Assembly (NCBI GenBank): GCA_002049455.2
Contig: KV918771.1
Coordinates: 186,001-250,000, forward strand
Length of the DNA: 64,000 nucleotides
Direction: 5' to 3'
Source of the DNA: Porphyra umbilicalis
Lineage: Eukaryota; Rhodophyta; Bangiophyceae; Bangiales; Bangiaceae
Below the pieces are notes generated by a model, which was given only the letters and a program-made list of their open reading frames with translations, ran no database searches and was not told where the DNA came from. A program made the translations under genes and the position numbers. Every line of letters begins with the position of its first letter. Position 1 is the first letter of the stretch. Below are positions 1 to 11,500 of the stretch, piece after piece.

Positions 1-1190
1 TTGGTGTGGAGAGTCGGAGAGGGGGGAAGGAAGGGCTAGAAAAGGGCAAGAAAAGAGCACGTCTCACGAGGGCGTTAAAAACGACCCCCCCAACATGCAG
101 GGGACGCCCGCCGGAGGATGACGATGCGTTGGACGATCCCCCCGCCATGCCGTTGTCTAGAAACGAAAAAAACAAAAGAAAAAGGAGAAAAGAACGACAG
201 GAGCACCAGAACTCAACCAAAAGCAGCACCCGATGCCAATGATCTTGCAAGATCCGTGCACTGAATGACAAAGGAGGTGAGGGACCTGGAAATATTGGGG
301 AGTGGGAAGGGCGTCGGGCAAGACCTTAGGGAAGGTGGGCACTCGAATGAAAAAACATGTGACGTACTCTGCGGTCAGGCAGCGTGGGTTGCGCATTGGG
401 AGAAGGGGGGGATGAGGGTTGGGCAAGATTCGCAGGAAAGGGGCAGGGGGGTGAGGGTAGGGTAAGACGTGGGAAAGAAATCAACATGAGCCGGCGTCCA
501 AGACGACGACGCGCGTTGGTAAGGGAGGAGGCGGCACCTTGTATGGAGTCTGGTACCCCTTGGATTTGCACACACACAAGACACAGTGGACGCACCCCCA
601 CAGAAGCCGCCAAACGCAATACTTAAGAGTCAGCCGCAACTGTCAGCCACGAGAGAAATGCTGATTTCATTCGTGGTGCACAACGAGGACCAGTTGCTTG
701 GCCCAATGAGCCCTTGTGTTGGTCTGCGCAGATCAGAAACAGCCCACCACGCGGTGCCAGTGTATGCATGTGACTGGATCACCAGTCAGAGATACTGGAT
801 ATCCAGCGGACTTCCCGCAGGATTGCCCTTCAGTTCACCTCAGCACAACCCTGTCTCAGTTCCACGCGCACCAGCATAGGCTTTCTCATCAATTTATCGT
901 CCATCTGATAGCCCCTGAGCCCCCCTCACCCACCCCCCCCTTCCATTCCGCCCCACTTCCTCCCCACCTGTGCCCCACCCGTCCCCACTTCTGTCCTTGG
1001 CCTGAAACATTGCCCCCCCGCCTCCCCCTCTCCCTTCCCCATGCTCTATCCTCGGCCCCCGCCCAAAGCCTTGTTTTTAGCAACCTTCTGTGTCTCATCA
1101 CCACAGCGGTTCGCCAACAATCCATGTGCTCCTCGTCTGCGAAGCGTCCAGAGCTTCACTCGCTTCCTTCACTGTTCACATCGTGGGGTG
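1..1190. other. gene-free left flank
   Basis: I see no supported gene here. Short open frames occur on both strands but overlap each other and show no family motif. About 900-1040 is a C-rich polypyrimidine tract on the plus strand; the first 500 bases are purine-rich. Confidence 0.5.
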
Positions 1191-1199
1191 GAATATGGC

Positions 1200-1570
1200 T
1201 GCACGCGACGCCCCTATGTGGGGGGCGCCAAGGGCGCGCGACGGATAATGCGCCTTACTAACGCCCCATTAGACAGTCAAAACGCCCGTACGACGCCCCA
1301 AGTAGCACCCTCACTATTCACAATTTAGTAGAAGTGGCGCCCATGCTGTGCACTCATATGTCATTTTCTGTGTCAAGACTGGGTGCCTGTCCCCAACCAA
1401 GGCGCACATCTGCCACTTGCTAAACCATGTAGACCCCCCTCTACTCTTCCACTTCGCGACGCCCTGCTGACCCCCATTTGAGTTGAGGCGATAGGGGCGC
1501 ACGACGCCCAAATGACACCCTGATGACACCCTTAACAACGCCCTTAACGACACCCTGAGCGTTCTGAGCA
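1200..1570. repeat. degenerate GACGCCC/GACACCC repeat cluster
   Basis: The words GACGCCC and GACACCC recur many times. Between about 1500 and 1560 they occur every 10-16 bases as a loose tandem run. No coding frame spans the cluster. It could be a worn minisatellite or the terminal part of an element; I cannot tell which. Confidence 0.4.
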
Positions 1571-2201
1571 ACTCTAGGGTGGAAGGTGACACCAGAGGAT
1601 TATTCACGATTTGAGCGGCTCAAGTTCTGACTCAGCAGCTATTTGCATGTGGATGAGCCTCGAGGGGCACATCCCGACTCAACGAAGAAAGCAGCTCAGG
1701 GACCCTTCCCAGATTCTGAGTCCTTTCAGTCTCTGCCGACTCAACGTACCTTTACATTGGGGACTCTCGGAGAACAATTCGCAAGAGAAAGCACGACAGC
1801 ACTCATCCCACGCCGCCGCGACCCGACAACGACCCCGTCGCCGTGCCCACTTCCACCGGCCCAGCACCTCACCGCAACCCACTCCCCACGCTGTCCGCTT
1901 CAACCCTGGCTGCGGGATCTCGCGCACGCGCTTGCCGCTTCTCGCGTTGGCCACAGATCCTCCTTGGCCTTGTTGACGCTCCGATGATCTGAATGGCGAC
2001 ACCATCGCTCGACCGGTCGAGTATCCGAGGGGCGCCATGGACTCTGTCCCGGCCTCCGTCATTGACGCTTTGAGAGTGGCTGGGGAGTCGCCGGGTGGGA
2101 GGTTCTGTATGTTCTCGTGGGCGCTCTATTCCAGTTTTGTCGGTGAGCAGAGGTGCGGGAAGTGGCGCAATAAGGTTGGGCAATGATGTCCATATGGACA
2201 C

Positions 2202-3276
2202 GTGCGCGGCTCCCTGCGTGTGTGCTGTGTATTGAGTGACTCTGTGCTGATATTCCGTGGTTGTCGTACTGTTTTGGGCAGTTGTGGCGCTGTCGATGGT
2301 TGCCGCACGCAGTTGCTTACCCCTTTCGAAGAGTACAAAGAAGACTACACGGACAAAAATTCGAACTGTTCTCTCCTACTGCTGGCCATCACGGACACCC
2401 GCCGTATTTGCTACTTCGTTGGCGGCATCCTCGGCTCACAGGGGGACTCGCTGGCGTTTCGAATCCGCTCGTGGTACGAGGCGATGCTCAATGAGGACGT
2501 GAGTGCTCACCCGCTGGCCGCTCCGTAGTTCATTCTGGGTGATGCAGGCTTTGCTCCGACAGCGTTTGTAGTAAGAATGGACCCATGCCAGTGGGCAGGG
2601 GGGGAAGGACATCATGGCATACTCGGGGGGGTATGTCGCCATTGCGATGTGGGCATGGGGATCGTGCCGGGGGGGCGGGGGGGGGGGTAGCAGGTGGGTG
2701 CCACGATGGTGGCTTTATGACGGGCTGATGAGAAGGGGGGGGGTGCGTGAGGGTGAGGAAGAGTGGTGTTTTGGTGTCGGCAGTGGGATATTCAGAGAGC
2801 CACGAGGGAACGGACTGTTTGACACAATATTTTAATGCTTTTGTTGGACAGCTACTTTTGTTGCAGGTTTCCTTTTTTGTTTTATGTCTCTGCTTCCCGC
2901 ACAGAACACCCTCTTTCGGGAGACTGACATGCACGGTCCCAATGTGGAAAGCATGTGACGATTCAACCACTACCATGCCAAAATGCGGCTTGTGATGGAG
3001 AACGCGTTTGGACGCCACAAAGGCAGGTGGCGCGTCCTGAAGATGATTTCAACACACCCTGACCTGGCAGCAGCCATTCAGGAGCTATGCGTCGCGCTCC
3101 ACAATTTTTTGGAAGCTCGCGATGGCGCGTATGTCGGGGAGGAGGTCACTGCCGAGCAAGCAGCTCCCGAGCACGGTGACACCTATGTCATGGACGAGAC
3201 CGCGCAAGAGACTGGCCGTGTCCGTTGTGGGGACATCCTGACAGCCCTTGGCCTCCAGTGGGTGGACGGGCAGTAG
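2202..3276 (+). pseudogene. PIF/Harbinger DDE_Tnp_4-type transposase, interrupted
   Basis: The catalytic signposts of the Harbinger family are visible in order: first Asp in AVDG (codon 2295-2297), family words DYTDKN, SLLLLAITD and GSQGDS, second Asp in FILGDAGF (codon 2541-2543), and the Glu in VMENAFGRHKGRW (codon 2998-3000) followed by ALHNFLE. The first part ends at a TAG (2526-2528) directly before FILGDAGF. That TAG closes a 30-nt in-frame stretch beginning GTGAGT, so a mini-intron is conceivable. After FILGDAGFAPTAFV a GTAAGA donor-like site at about 2570 and an acceptor-like CCCGCACAG near 2903 suggest an intron of about 330 nt. A TGA at 2956-2958 still interrupts the last exon just before RFNHYHAKMR. 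The N-terminus may begin at ATG 2038 in another exon. This is an old DNA transposon copy. Confidence 0.7.
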
Positions 3277-3751
3277 GCTGTCGCATTTCTCTGAGGTGGG
3301 AGGAGGTGAGCCACATTTCGGGGGGGGGGGCTGAAGGTGGGGCTAGCTTGGGCGACGCGGGTGGGCGGGCATAGGGAGGGGGGGGGAGGGTGGGTGGCAA
3401 TTTTATGGAGCAAGGAAACTTATGCACGCGAGAAATCGATCCCAGAAGTTGGTCGAGACACTCCGGGTGGTAGAGGGCACGAAGGACAGGGGGGGAGGGA
3501 TGGGGAAAAAAGAACGCAGAGCTGTTGGGCGTGCAGAACAAGACCGAGGCAAAGGCAGGCTGCCAGGGATTGAACAAAAGCTGGCGGTGGGAAAAAAGGG
3601 ATTTCCTCCAGACCAATCACGAGGTTCTATCCCGTATGTCTGTGCCAAGTGTGGGACCCTCAAGAAGTTGCTCTAGACTGTAAATCAAACGCCAGAGAAG
3701 AGACACGAGCGACAAGAAATGATTGCCCCTACCATCAAACAAAACCAAATG

Positions 3752-4799
3752 CTACGCGCGACGGGCCTTCTCAGTGTACACGTTCACAAGGTTGATAGCC
3801 ACCATGCGTACGTCCGCGTCAGAGGGCCCGCCCGCGGAAGAGCCGCTTCCAGCAGACGGCCCACTAGGCCCCCCCTCTCCCCCTCTCTCCCCCCCTACAT
3901 CATGGCGACGGGATACAGCGTCCGCAGCGGCTTTCTCAGTCGTCAGCCGGAACTCAAAGTAGTTGCGTACCGCCGCGCTCGCCGTGGACTTCTTTTTCCC
4001 TTTCTTGGGCGGGGATGCCTTTTCATTCGAGGCTGCTGCCCAGTCCTCAGGAGATGTCACGGGCTCGAAGTCAGAGCCATCGTCGGTGCTCGTCCCCGTG
4101 GAGCCGCCATCCGTTTGCGAACCTCCCCCCGCCTCGGAGACCTCTTGAGAGCCCGCCTCATTGTCGGGCGCCGGACGCAGCGAGCAAATCGGCGCCCCCA
4201 CACCGCTCCCCACCTCTGCCCCCCCGCCCCACCTGCCCCGCCCCCCCCCCCGCCACAAATCTAGCGTCCACCGCGCCCTTAATGGCACACACTGCGCTGT
4301 CCGCTTCCCCGCGACTGGCTCCGAACTCAACCGGGTCAGGCACCGAAGTTTGGGCGGAAATTGAACAGCCCTTGACGGCGGTGCGTGCCAAACTGAAAAG
4401 CACACAGCCGCCAAACTTGAGAAGGATGTCGTCCCGCTCGGACGCGCTCAGCCCCGTCGCCTTGAGATCCTTGCACGCTTTGTTGTACCGGCCGCGCATG
4501 TTTTTGATCTTCTTGTCCACGCTCTCAATCAACCGGGTGCGGGCCGCCTCCTGGTCCGCGGCGGGTGTGGCCTCCACAAATGCCTTGAGCAAACCGGCCT
4601 TCATACGGCGCTTCTTGTCGCCCGTGCGCCGCCCGCAGAACTCGGCCCAGCGCGCCGACGCGGCCGTCATGACACCGAGACTCTCCCCGGGTGACATGTT
4701 CTTGACCCGGTCGGCAGCGGGTGCGGCCCGGAGGCTGCCGCCGCGGCGAGCCGCAGGCTGGCTGGTGGTGGGAGTGGAGGAACCCCGGTGAGCCATCAT
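3752..4799 (-). pseudogene. Harbinger partner protein, Myb/MADF-like
   Basis: The start is the ATG pair at 4799-4794. The N-terminal third reads like a Myb/SANT or MADF-like DNA-binding domain: RWAEFCGRRTGDKKRRMKAG, then KKIKNMRGRYNKACKDLKAT and a TGLSASERDD segment. After about residue 190 the reading frame runs into a long G tract (C run at 4240-4256 on the plus strand). Sense-looking protein resumes in the next frame: an acidic Ser/Asp/Thr stretch with DDGSDFEPVTSPEDW, then a basic KKGKKKS and a helical tail ending in VNVYTEKARRA near 3755. So there is one frameshift at a homopolymer, or an intron whose edges I cannot place. It lies tail-to-tail with the transposase and is presumably its DNA-binding partner. 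Confidence 0.55.
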
Positions 4800-5337
4800 C
4801 TCGGAAGCCAGATGCCCGTGTGGCGGGTGGTGTGGAGCGGGAGAGAGGATGATAAAGAGAAAAGAAGGGAGTTTCGGGTGGAGAGGGAGGAAGGGAACGC
4901 GAAAAAAGCGGGTGAGATGACACAGTGGGGATGGTGCGGTGGTGTCGACGAGAAAAGCTAAAACGGTCACTGGGATGGCTGCCCGTGCGCCCTGAAGAAA
5001 AGGCGCACTGGATCGCAAAACGTGGGGCTGCTCCTCATGGGGCGCGCTCGCTATTGGTAAACAAGGCGCGCGCGCAGTGGCAAGAATGGCGCGCTGGCGT
5101 ATGGAAAAGCAAACAGCCCTGTTGGCGAGAGCACGCTCACAGAACTCCCTGTCATTCCTAAGCACTTTTTTCGTCATCGCAAAAGATCAATATCCACCAG
5201 TAGGAAAACAAAAGCATAAGTCCTCTCTTTCGTGTCTGAGCCAAGTGCTGAGTCGCGGCTTAAGCAACCGCAAACCGTGAATCCCCCTCAGGATGGAGAC
5301 TCGGGGCTCCAGATGATCAAATACTCCGTTCAAAATA

Positions 5338-5590
5338 TTTATTTCTGACTGTAATGTGCGATTCCGAGCTGTTCTCATGCGAGAAATCATGTTGTCAAGA
5401 GCTGATACCGATATGTTCTTGGGTGCTTTTTCCAGCAAGAGAATGGGAGTGCTTCAGCGGAAACGGAAAACACCTCCGACCCCGCGAGACTCTCCTGAGG
5501 CGAGCCATCTTTTTCTTTTCCAGTGGGGATGAGAGTGAGCCTTCATCAGAGACCAGTTGCCAAGAATTTGGGTCAGACGGATAACTGGGC
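5338..5590 (+). repeat. dispersed repeat family 1, copy 1
   Basis: This stretch aligns end to end with 34135-34392. It starts with a shared CTGTAATGTGCGATTCC word. A TTGTCA-GA-CTG word lies near the start (5397) and a related one near the end (5556). The two copies are perhaps 60-65 percent identical by eye. No coding frame is shared. It is probably a short non-autonomous element. Confidence 0.6.
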
Positions 5591-5599
5591 GTGCCTACC

Positions 5600-6270
5600 A
5601 ATCCTCGCAGCAGTCCCGCTTTAATGCGCCGAGGCGGAGGGAAAGCGCGACGGTGGGCGCGAGGGGGGCACCGCGAGGCGATCCCCGAGTCGTAGCCGGG
5701 TCCGTTCGGAAGGTGGGGTTAGGATTCTGGGCTGATTCAAGCTGATTGAAAGACGCACAATCTTGATAGTACAAGGCTGGATGCTGTGTTTGCGTCCCGC
5801 GTCTGTCATTGTCCTTGCGCCAAAAGCTGGACAGTCCAAGAAGAAGCGACCTTTCCTGAAGCATGCCTGTCGTGGACAATCCAGAGTGCAGCCTCATCGA
5901 ACGGTCTGTACTTGCGTCCCGTCACATATGTTAGATGTAGTTGTGATGATGTCGTACTGAATCATACACTGTACGTTTCAAAGATGTCCACCACGTTTGG
6001 TGCCCGCGATGCGAAGGAGTGGGCGAAAAACATTGAGTTGATTGCTTTCGAACAGCCGCGCCCCGGTGGTTCCGTTCAACGCTAGCCTTAAGTGCCTCGC
6101 GCTGGAGCGGCCGTCAACTGTCCCAATTTAGGGCGCCCCGCGCCGGGACAGCGCTCATAGTTGACGACAGCCCGCTGCTGTTCGTTGCCACCGTCGTAAC
6201 GCCCATCTTCTTCGCGCTTTCGAGCACTCACCTCACAGTACGGGCGCGCATATCCCACCGGCCACGTCCG
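5600..6270. other. intergenic, upstream of the Cys-rich gene
   Basis: There is no supported gene. A 33-codon ATG frame starts at 5984, too short to judge. The 13-mer GTGGGGTTAGGAT at 5713-5725 belongs to a word found four times in the window (see 42275, 45905, 55533). Confidence 0.4.
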
Positions 6271-7296
6271 ATGGCCGGCGGCTCAGCAGCAGCGGTGGCC
6301 ACAGCCCCGGCTCCCACCTCCGGGACATCTAGTGACGGAAGCGCAGGTATGCTGGATACGATCGCTTCCATTTGGGCGGGGCGTGTGTGTGTCAACACTT
6401 GTCGGTGGCATCATTGCGTTGCGCTCATCGAACTACCCTTGGCGACACGATTCTAAGGGATAGCTCCGGTCTGTTGTTGAGTTGGAAATGGGGTTCGCGG
6501 CATGGACGATTGAGCTACTTGTAGGATCCCCGGCAGAGCGCGATCTCACCCGCGCCCCGCTCAATCTGTCGCCCAAGGAGGCAGTTGCTGAGCGCCCCGG
6601 ACGGGCCAACGCGACGTGCGGGGCCTGTGGCTACAAAAAGACGACAGAGCACGGCAAAACCCACTACTTTCCCAATTGCACAATGGTGGTTGGCAACGTG
6701 CAGTGCGTTGCCGCTCTGCCGAAAGGGCGCGAGTTCTACACGGGAGCCAAATGTAGCTCTCTGAAGTGCCCGTGCAAAGATCCGTAAGTACTGCGATTCT
6801 CTTTCTGTGAGCAGCCCACGACAAGATTCTGCTGCTTGCTTTTGGGTTGCCGTATATCACGCGTGCTGCTTGTTTATGCAGACACGAGCTGACACGCACG
6901 CTTCACACCAGTTCCATCGCTTTTCTCGCTTACCACACGTTGCGGTTTCTGTTTGCGCTTCCCAGGTGTACAAAGTTTCTGAATCCCGGGCACACGCCCC
7001 TGACGATTGCGCTGATCCCCCTTCTCTTCCAGCGCGAGATCACGCAGAACGGCGTTATCTTCAAAAAGCGAAACAAGAAGAAGCTATCAGCCCAGTTTTA
7101 CGTTTGCAGCCGGTCGGGCCAGGCGCTATTTGAGTCGCAGCGGCGGCAAGCCCTGGAAGACTACCAGAGGGCGGACGATGCCCGCCAGGCTCGCACGGCA
7201 CGCCGGCAGTCTCTTGTGGCCGACTTCGTTGCGACGTCCAATCCCGTTTCGGCGGATGTCGCAAAGGACGACCCTCAATGTCTCGGCGCCGTTTGA
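6271..7296 (+). CDS. three-exon gene, Cys-rich protein of unknown function
   Basis: Exons are 6271-6346, 6537-6783 and 6966-7296. They join in frame to 217 codons plus TGA. Intron 1 (190 nt) runs from GTATGC to CCGGCAG; intron 2 (182 nt) from GTAAGTACT to CTTCCCAG. Phases agree at both junctions, which is the main support. Exon 1 is an Ala/Ser/Thr-rich leader. The middle holds a zinc-knuckle-like arrangement C53-x2-C56-x7-H64-x3-H68-x4-C73 followed by C82, C98, C103, C105 and C109. The C-terminal half is basic (KKRNKKK, residues 141-147) and then a charged, probably helical segment, FESQRRQALEDYQRADDARQ. I do not recognise a family; nucleic-acid binding is a guess from the Cys/His pattern and charge. 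A stronger-looking acceptor at 7032 would shift the frame, so I reject it. It may be a host gene or a cargo gene of the KDZ element downstream. Confidence 0.6.
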
Positions 7297-7840
7297 CCAC
7301 CAGCACTCAGAGCCTCAAAACGGGGCGTTTCCAGGCCAGAATCCACTCCCGGCACGGCGCCACATGACCACCCGGAAGGTGCCGTGGCGTCCACCAATAG
7401 GAGGCCGGAAATACCCCCCCAGGAGGGCCTTACGAGCGGCATTCGGAATTGGGGCTGGCTGGGTTTTGCGGCCTGGGCCGGGGTTTGGGCCCCTGCACAT
7501 TTTCGGGCCCCCAGACCATTCTGCACTCGTTCCGACGGCGCTCTGGGGGCCGTCGCCGCCGAGCCATCCACGGCTGTTGGTTGGCCCATCCGTACTGTCA
7601 GGAGATGATAGAACGATTGTAGGTTGGTCCCCGATATCACAGCAGATCGAGATGTGGCGAATGGACCACCAATGTTCCGCCACTGGTCCGATCGGCAGAT
7701 CGCGTCTGATTTGCGCGCGCTCTCGTGGCTTGGGATCATGGCAAGCGTCTTTACTCAGCGCCAGCCTCGTGGTTCGCGGGCCCGCCACGGTCGTCGTGAC
7801 GTCCTCGCGCCGCGCGCGCGCGCTGCGCCGCTGGGCCTCC

Positions 7841-7980
7841 CACACCGCCGCCGCGCCGCCCCCGCCACCGCCGCGCCGCCCCCGCCACCGCCGCGCCGCC
7901 CCCGCCACCGCCGCGCCGCCCCCGCCACCGCCGCGCCGCCCCCGCCGTCGCCGCGCCGCCCCCGCCGCCGCCGCGCCGCC
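7841..7980 (+). repeat. 20-bp minisatellite (7 units)
   Basis: The unit CCCGCCACCGCCGCGCCGCC recurs with a period of exactly 20 bases, three copies being identical at 7861-7920. A period not divisible by three argues against a protein repeat. The flanking ground to about 8330 is GC-rich low complexity with no supported gene. Confidence 0.9.
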
Positions 7981-8521
7981 TCCGCCGGCGCCGCGCCCGT
8001 CACCGCTGCCGCGCCCGTCGCCATTGCCTCCGCGCCCTCCTCCCACTACGGGGCGCTGCTCGCTTGCCGCACCGGCGGCGGCCGCCCGGCCACTTGCTCA
8101 CCGCGGCGGCCGCCATCTCCGGGACGTCCCCTTCCGGGGCGCTCACCGCCACCCCCGCGGCGCCCTTCTCCGGGGCGCCCACCACCACCCACCTCCGGGG
8201 CGCCTACCACCACGCACGTCCGGGGCATCCACCACCACCCGCCCACCCCCGGGGTGCCCTTCTCCGAGGCTCGCCGCCTCCCCCGCTGCTGGTCGTGGCA
8301 GTGGCCGCCTCGGGGGTCCAATCCCTGGGGCTACACCATGGCGCGATCTGGGCTGAGGTGTGGATTTTTGTCCAACCCCCCCGTCTTCGTGGAGGGGATT
8401 GATGACTCATTCATCATGCTCCCGTCGTCCCTGTACAACGTCGCCGTTGTGCCGGCGGATGTACTGCCGGTGAGCGACGGTGAGGAGGACCTTGGAGATG
8501 TTGGGGGTCGACTAGGGTCGG

Positions 8522-11500
8522 ATGGGGGTGGCGGTGCGGTCGAGGGGGGCTCGAGTAACCGTGGGCACAATGAGAGCGCGGCTGGTAGGGGCGCCGATGG
8601 GGGGGGGAACACGGTCGCGGTGGTGGCACCGACTCCGGTGGAGATGCGAGCGTCGGTCGGACGCATGCCCCAGCGGTTCCTACCGGCACTGGCCGCCGGG
8701 CAGTGGCCACCGCTGCTCGGGCCGCGGCCGCTGCCTCCGCGCGGCAGATGCCGCCGCCACGAGCGATGAGGAAGCAGCCGCCGCTGAGTGTGATGCCGCG
8801 GCTGTCACGGAAAGGGCGGCAGCTGACGGGATCTCGGCGGTCATTCCGGGCACGGGTGCTGACGGGTGGCCTTCGGGGCACGCACCACAACCTTCACTTC
8901 AAGATGGTGCGCCGGTGGTGGTGAGGCGCCAAGTACCGGCCGCGCCAACCCTCGACCGCCTCCCGTACGAGGAGGATGCGCTTGCTTACTTGTACGTGTC
9001 GGAGTTGCGAGTGGCTGTGGGTCTCACGGCGCGAATGGGCGGGTCCTCCGACGTCAAGGGCGCGTGCGTCCATGGGGCGCACGTGCTGGTGGTTTTAGAG
9101 GCCTTCGTCCCTGTCGTCACGTGGACGGTCTTCACCAATGGCGTACTCTTAGCCCTATGCAGCTGCTCGGGAGTACTCGGCAACGGGCGCTCCGCTTTCA
9201 CCGGCGTCGTCATGGAGTACCCGCAGATGCAGGAGGCGCTAGGGCGGAGCAGCACGTGCCGGCACGCCGCAGCGTTGCTGCGGGCGTACGACTCGTTGGC
9301 GCTCGACGTCGGCGCCTCCAACTATGCCGCCTTCTTTTTGGCGCTCCCGTTGCTGCTCGGGCCGCTCGACCGCGAAGGCAATGACGGCCCGCCGACGGCA
9401 ACGATCACCTACTACGTGACCCAGGCGGGTATGAGAAAGAACGTTCCCATCTACGTCGTGTTCTACGAAGGCGTTTGGACGGCCGTCGCCATTCGGCCGT
9501 CCAGCCACAAGTTCAAGCTGGCCACGTGTTGCCAGCTGTCGTGCAAGTCGCATCCCTGGGGGTGCACTCACGCGATGGCGGTGAACAAGATCACCCGGGT
9601 GGACGCTGAGTCGGACGCGGTGTTGGCCGAGATGACGCGGGAGGACGCGCTTCCACTCGGTCCGACAGGCATCCTTAATGAGGAGGAGCCGCGTGTCGCT
9701 ACCCCCGCCACGGACCGTCGAGATGGCGCAGCGGCGCCGGCGGCGACGCCTGCCAAGCCCCTCCAGCGGCGACGAGCTCGGAACATGTTCCCCTGCTCGA
9801 CCGAGGTGAGGCTCTGCGACCAGTACAGCTCGGCGGTCGACGTCCTGCGGAACGGCAAGCAGTACAGGCGGCTGTCCAAGGTGCATGTGGAGTCGTCATG
9901 CCTCGTCTGCGACGAGCCGGGTCGCGGCCGCGAGGTGATTCAGTGGACGGCGGACCTCTACACGATGCGCGGGCGGTTGGAGGTCATTGTCGGGTCGTGG
10001 ACGTGTGTGAATGGCCACCTCGTCGAGTACGACGGGGCTGAAGACGGGCTCTTTTCGGTCGGGGCGTCAACGTTGTATGTCCGCGTCTTCCTAGACTCGG
10101 TGCTGGGAGTGTGTGTCATTGCCAGGTCAACAATGGCGGCGGCAGCGGAGTACCTGGCGAGCGTGCTGCGCAACGTTGGCGCGTACGTGGACGGGGAGCA
10201 CGGGCAAAACCGGCAAAGGATCTCCCACGCCGTCGGCGAGTTCACCGAGACGCTCATCATCCCCGAGGTGGCGTTTAAGTGCATGGATTGCGGCGAGGAC
10301 GAGGCGGCGGGCGGGCGGTACAAGTGTGTGCTGGGCGACGGTCAGATCTTAGCGGTCTTGCAGCAGTACATTCTGCCGATGCTGTGTCCCGGCATGGACG
10401 CGCCGCGCGCCGACATGGCGATAACGTACGCGTGCGCCGTCCGCAACGCGACCGTGCGGGCCGTCATCCGCCACCGCGTCCGGTCGGGCGCAATCGACTC
10501 AGTCGCTGTCTCGGCGGACGAGGTCGTGAAGTTCCGCGCTTTTGAGGCGGCCGTTGTCGGGCCGCCGCCCACCCCGCCACCAGAACCTACGGAGGAGAGC
10601 CGTGGCGTGCGGACGCACGAGGAGCAGGAGCGTGCGCTGCGCTGGGCCGCGGCCACGCTCTTTCACAAGGTCTTCTTTGTGCGCAACCTGAACTCGGCCA
10701 CTGGTGTCATAGCCGCAGGCGCCGCGGACGGATCGTCTTTGTCGGGCGCCAGTGACGAGGACAATGAGGCCAACATTGTGGTCCCGGACGCGGAAGCGCG
10801 CGCTGCCAACTGCTCATCGGGCAGCGCGTCGGAGTACTCAAGCGACGAGTTGGAGCAGTCGGTTCCCGAGAGGAGCGGCAATGGGTCGGTGGCGGGCGCC
10901 GCGGAGGAGAAGGGTGGCCAAGAAGCTGATGATGCTCAAGGCGTCGAGCAGTCCGAGGTGGCGTCGGGGCTTGAGGCGCTAGCGCTGGAGTCAGTGGCGC
11001 CTCGTGGTGGCGCTGTCGCCCCCACCCCTCTCTCGCCTCCCGGAACTCCGCCCCCGGTCGGCGACGGCACGGAGTTTTTGCTATCTGAGCCAGGCGGCGC
11101 CGATGAGGCCGGCAACGATGCGGTGGCGCCCGAGTCGGTCAAGGCGGTCGTGTTGCGGAGCGACGACCAGTGGCGGACTCCACTGGCGTCTGTGGAGCCG
11201 CTGGCCGCCAGAAGGTCGTTGCCCAACAGCGACGACCCGGTCGCCGTCGACGTGACAGACCCCGCCTCTTCATTGACGCAATGCGCCGTGACGGCCACCA
11301 ATGACGTGCTCAAGGAGCCCGTCACGGGCAGCCTCTTCACGCTGCTGCACGTCGGCAAGATCCCCCTCTCGCACTCCGACTTTGAGCGGCTGGTGCCGAA
11401 CAAGTGGCTGAACGACGAGTGCATCAACGGCATGGCCACCCTCATGCAGATGCGGAACGAGCGGACGGTGGCGGCCGACCCGTCGGCGCCGACGCACTAC

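Larger units (their letters stand above)
2030..4800. mobile_element. decayed PIF/Harbinger DNA transposon (copy A)
   Basis: A Harbinger-type DDE transposase on the plus strand (to 3276) faces a Myb/MADF-like DNA-binding protein gene on the minus strand (4799 to 3752). These are the two proteins PIF/Harbinger elements normally encode: the transposase cuts and joins, and the Myb-like partner binds the element ends and brings the transposase to them. The convergent order matches copy B at 48.8-53.7 kb. Terminal inverted repeats and the usual 3-bp target duplication were not found, so the limits are only those of the genes. Both genes are interrupted, so the copy is probably inactive. Confidence 0.65.

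Noticed and set aside
7130-8356. A 408-codon plus-strand ORF
   Set aside because: Its first part overlaps the third exon of the Cys-rich gene out of frame, and the rest is a 20-bp minisatellite plus Pro/Arg low complexity.
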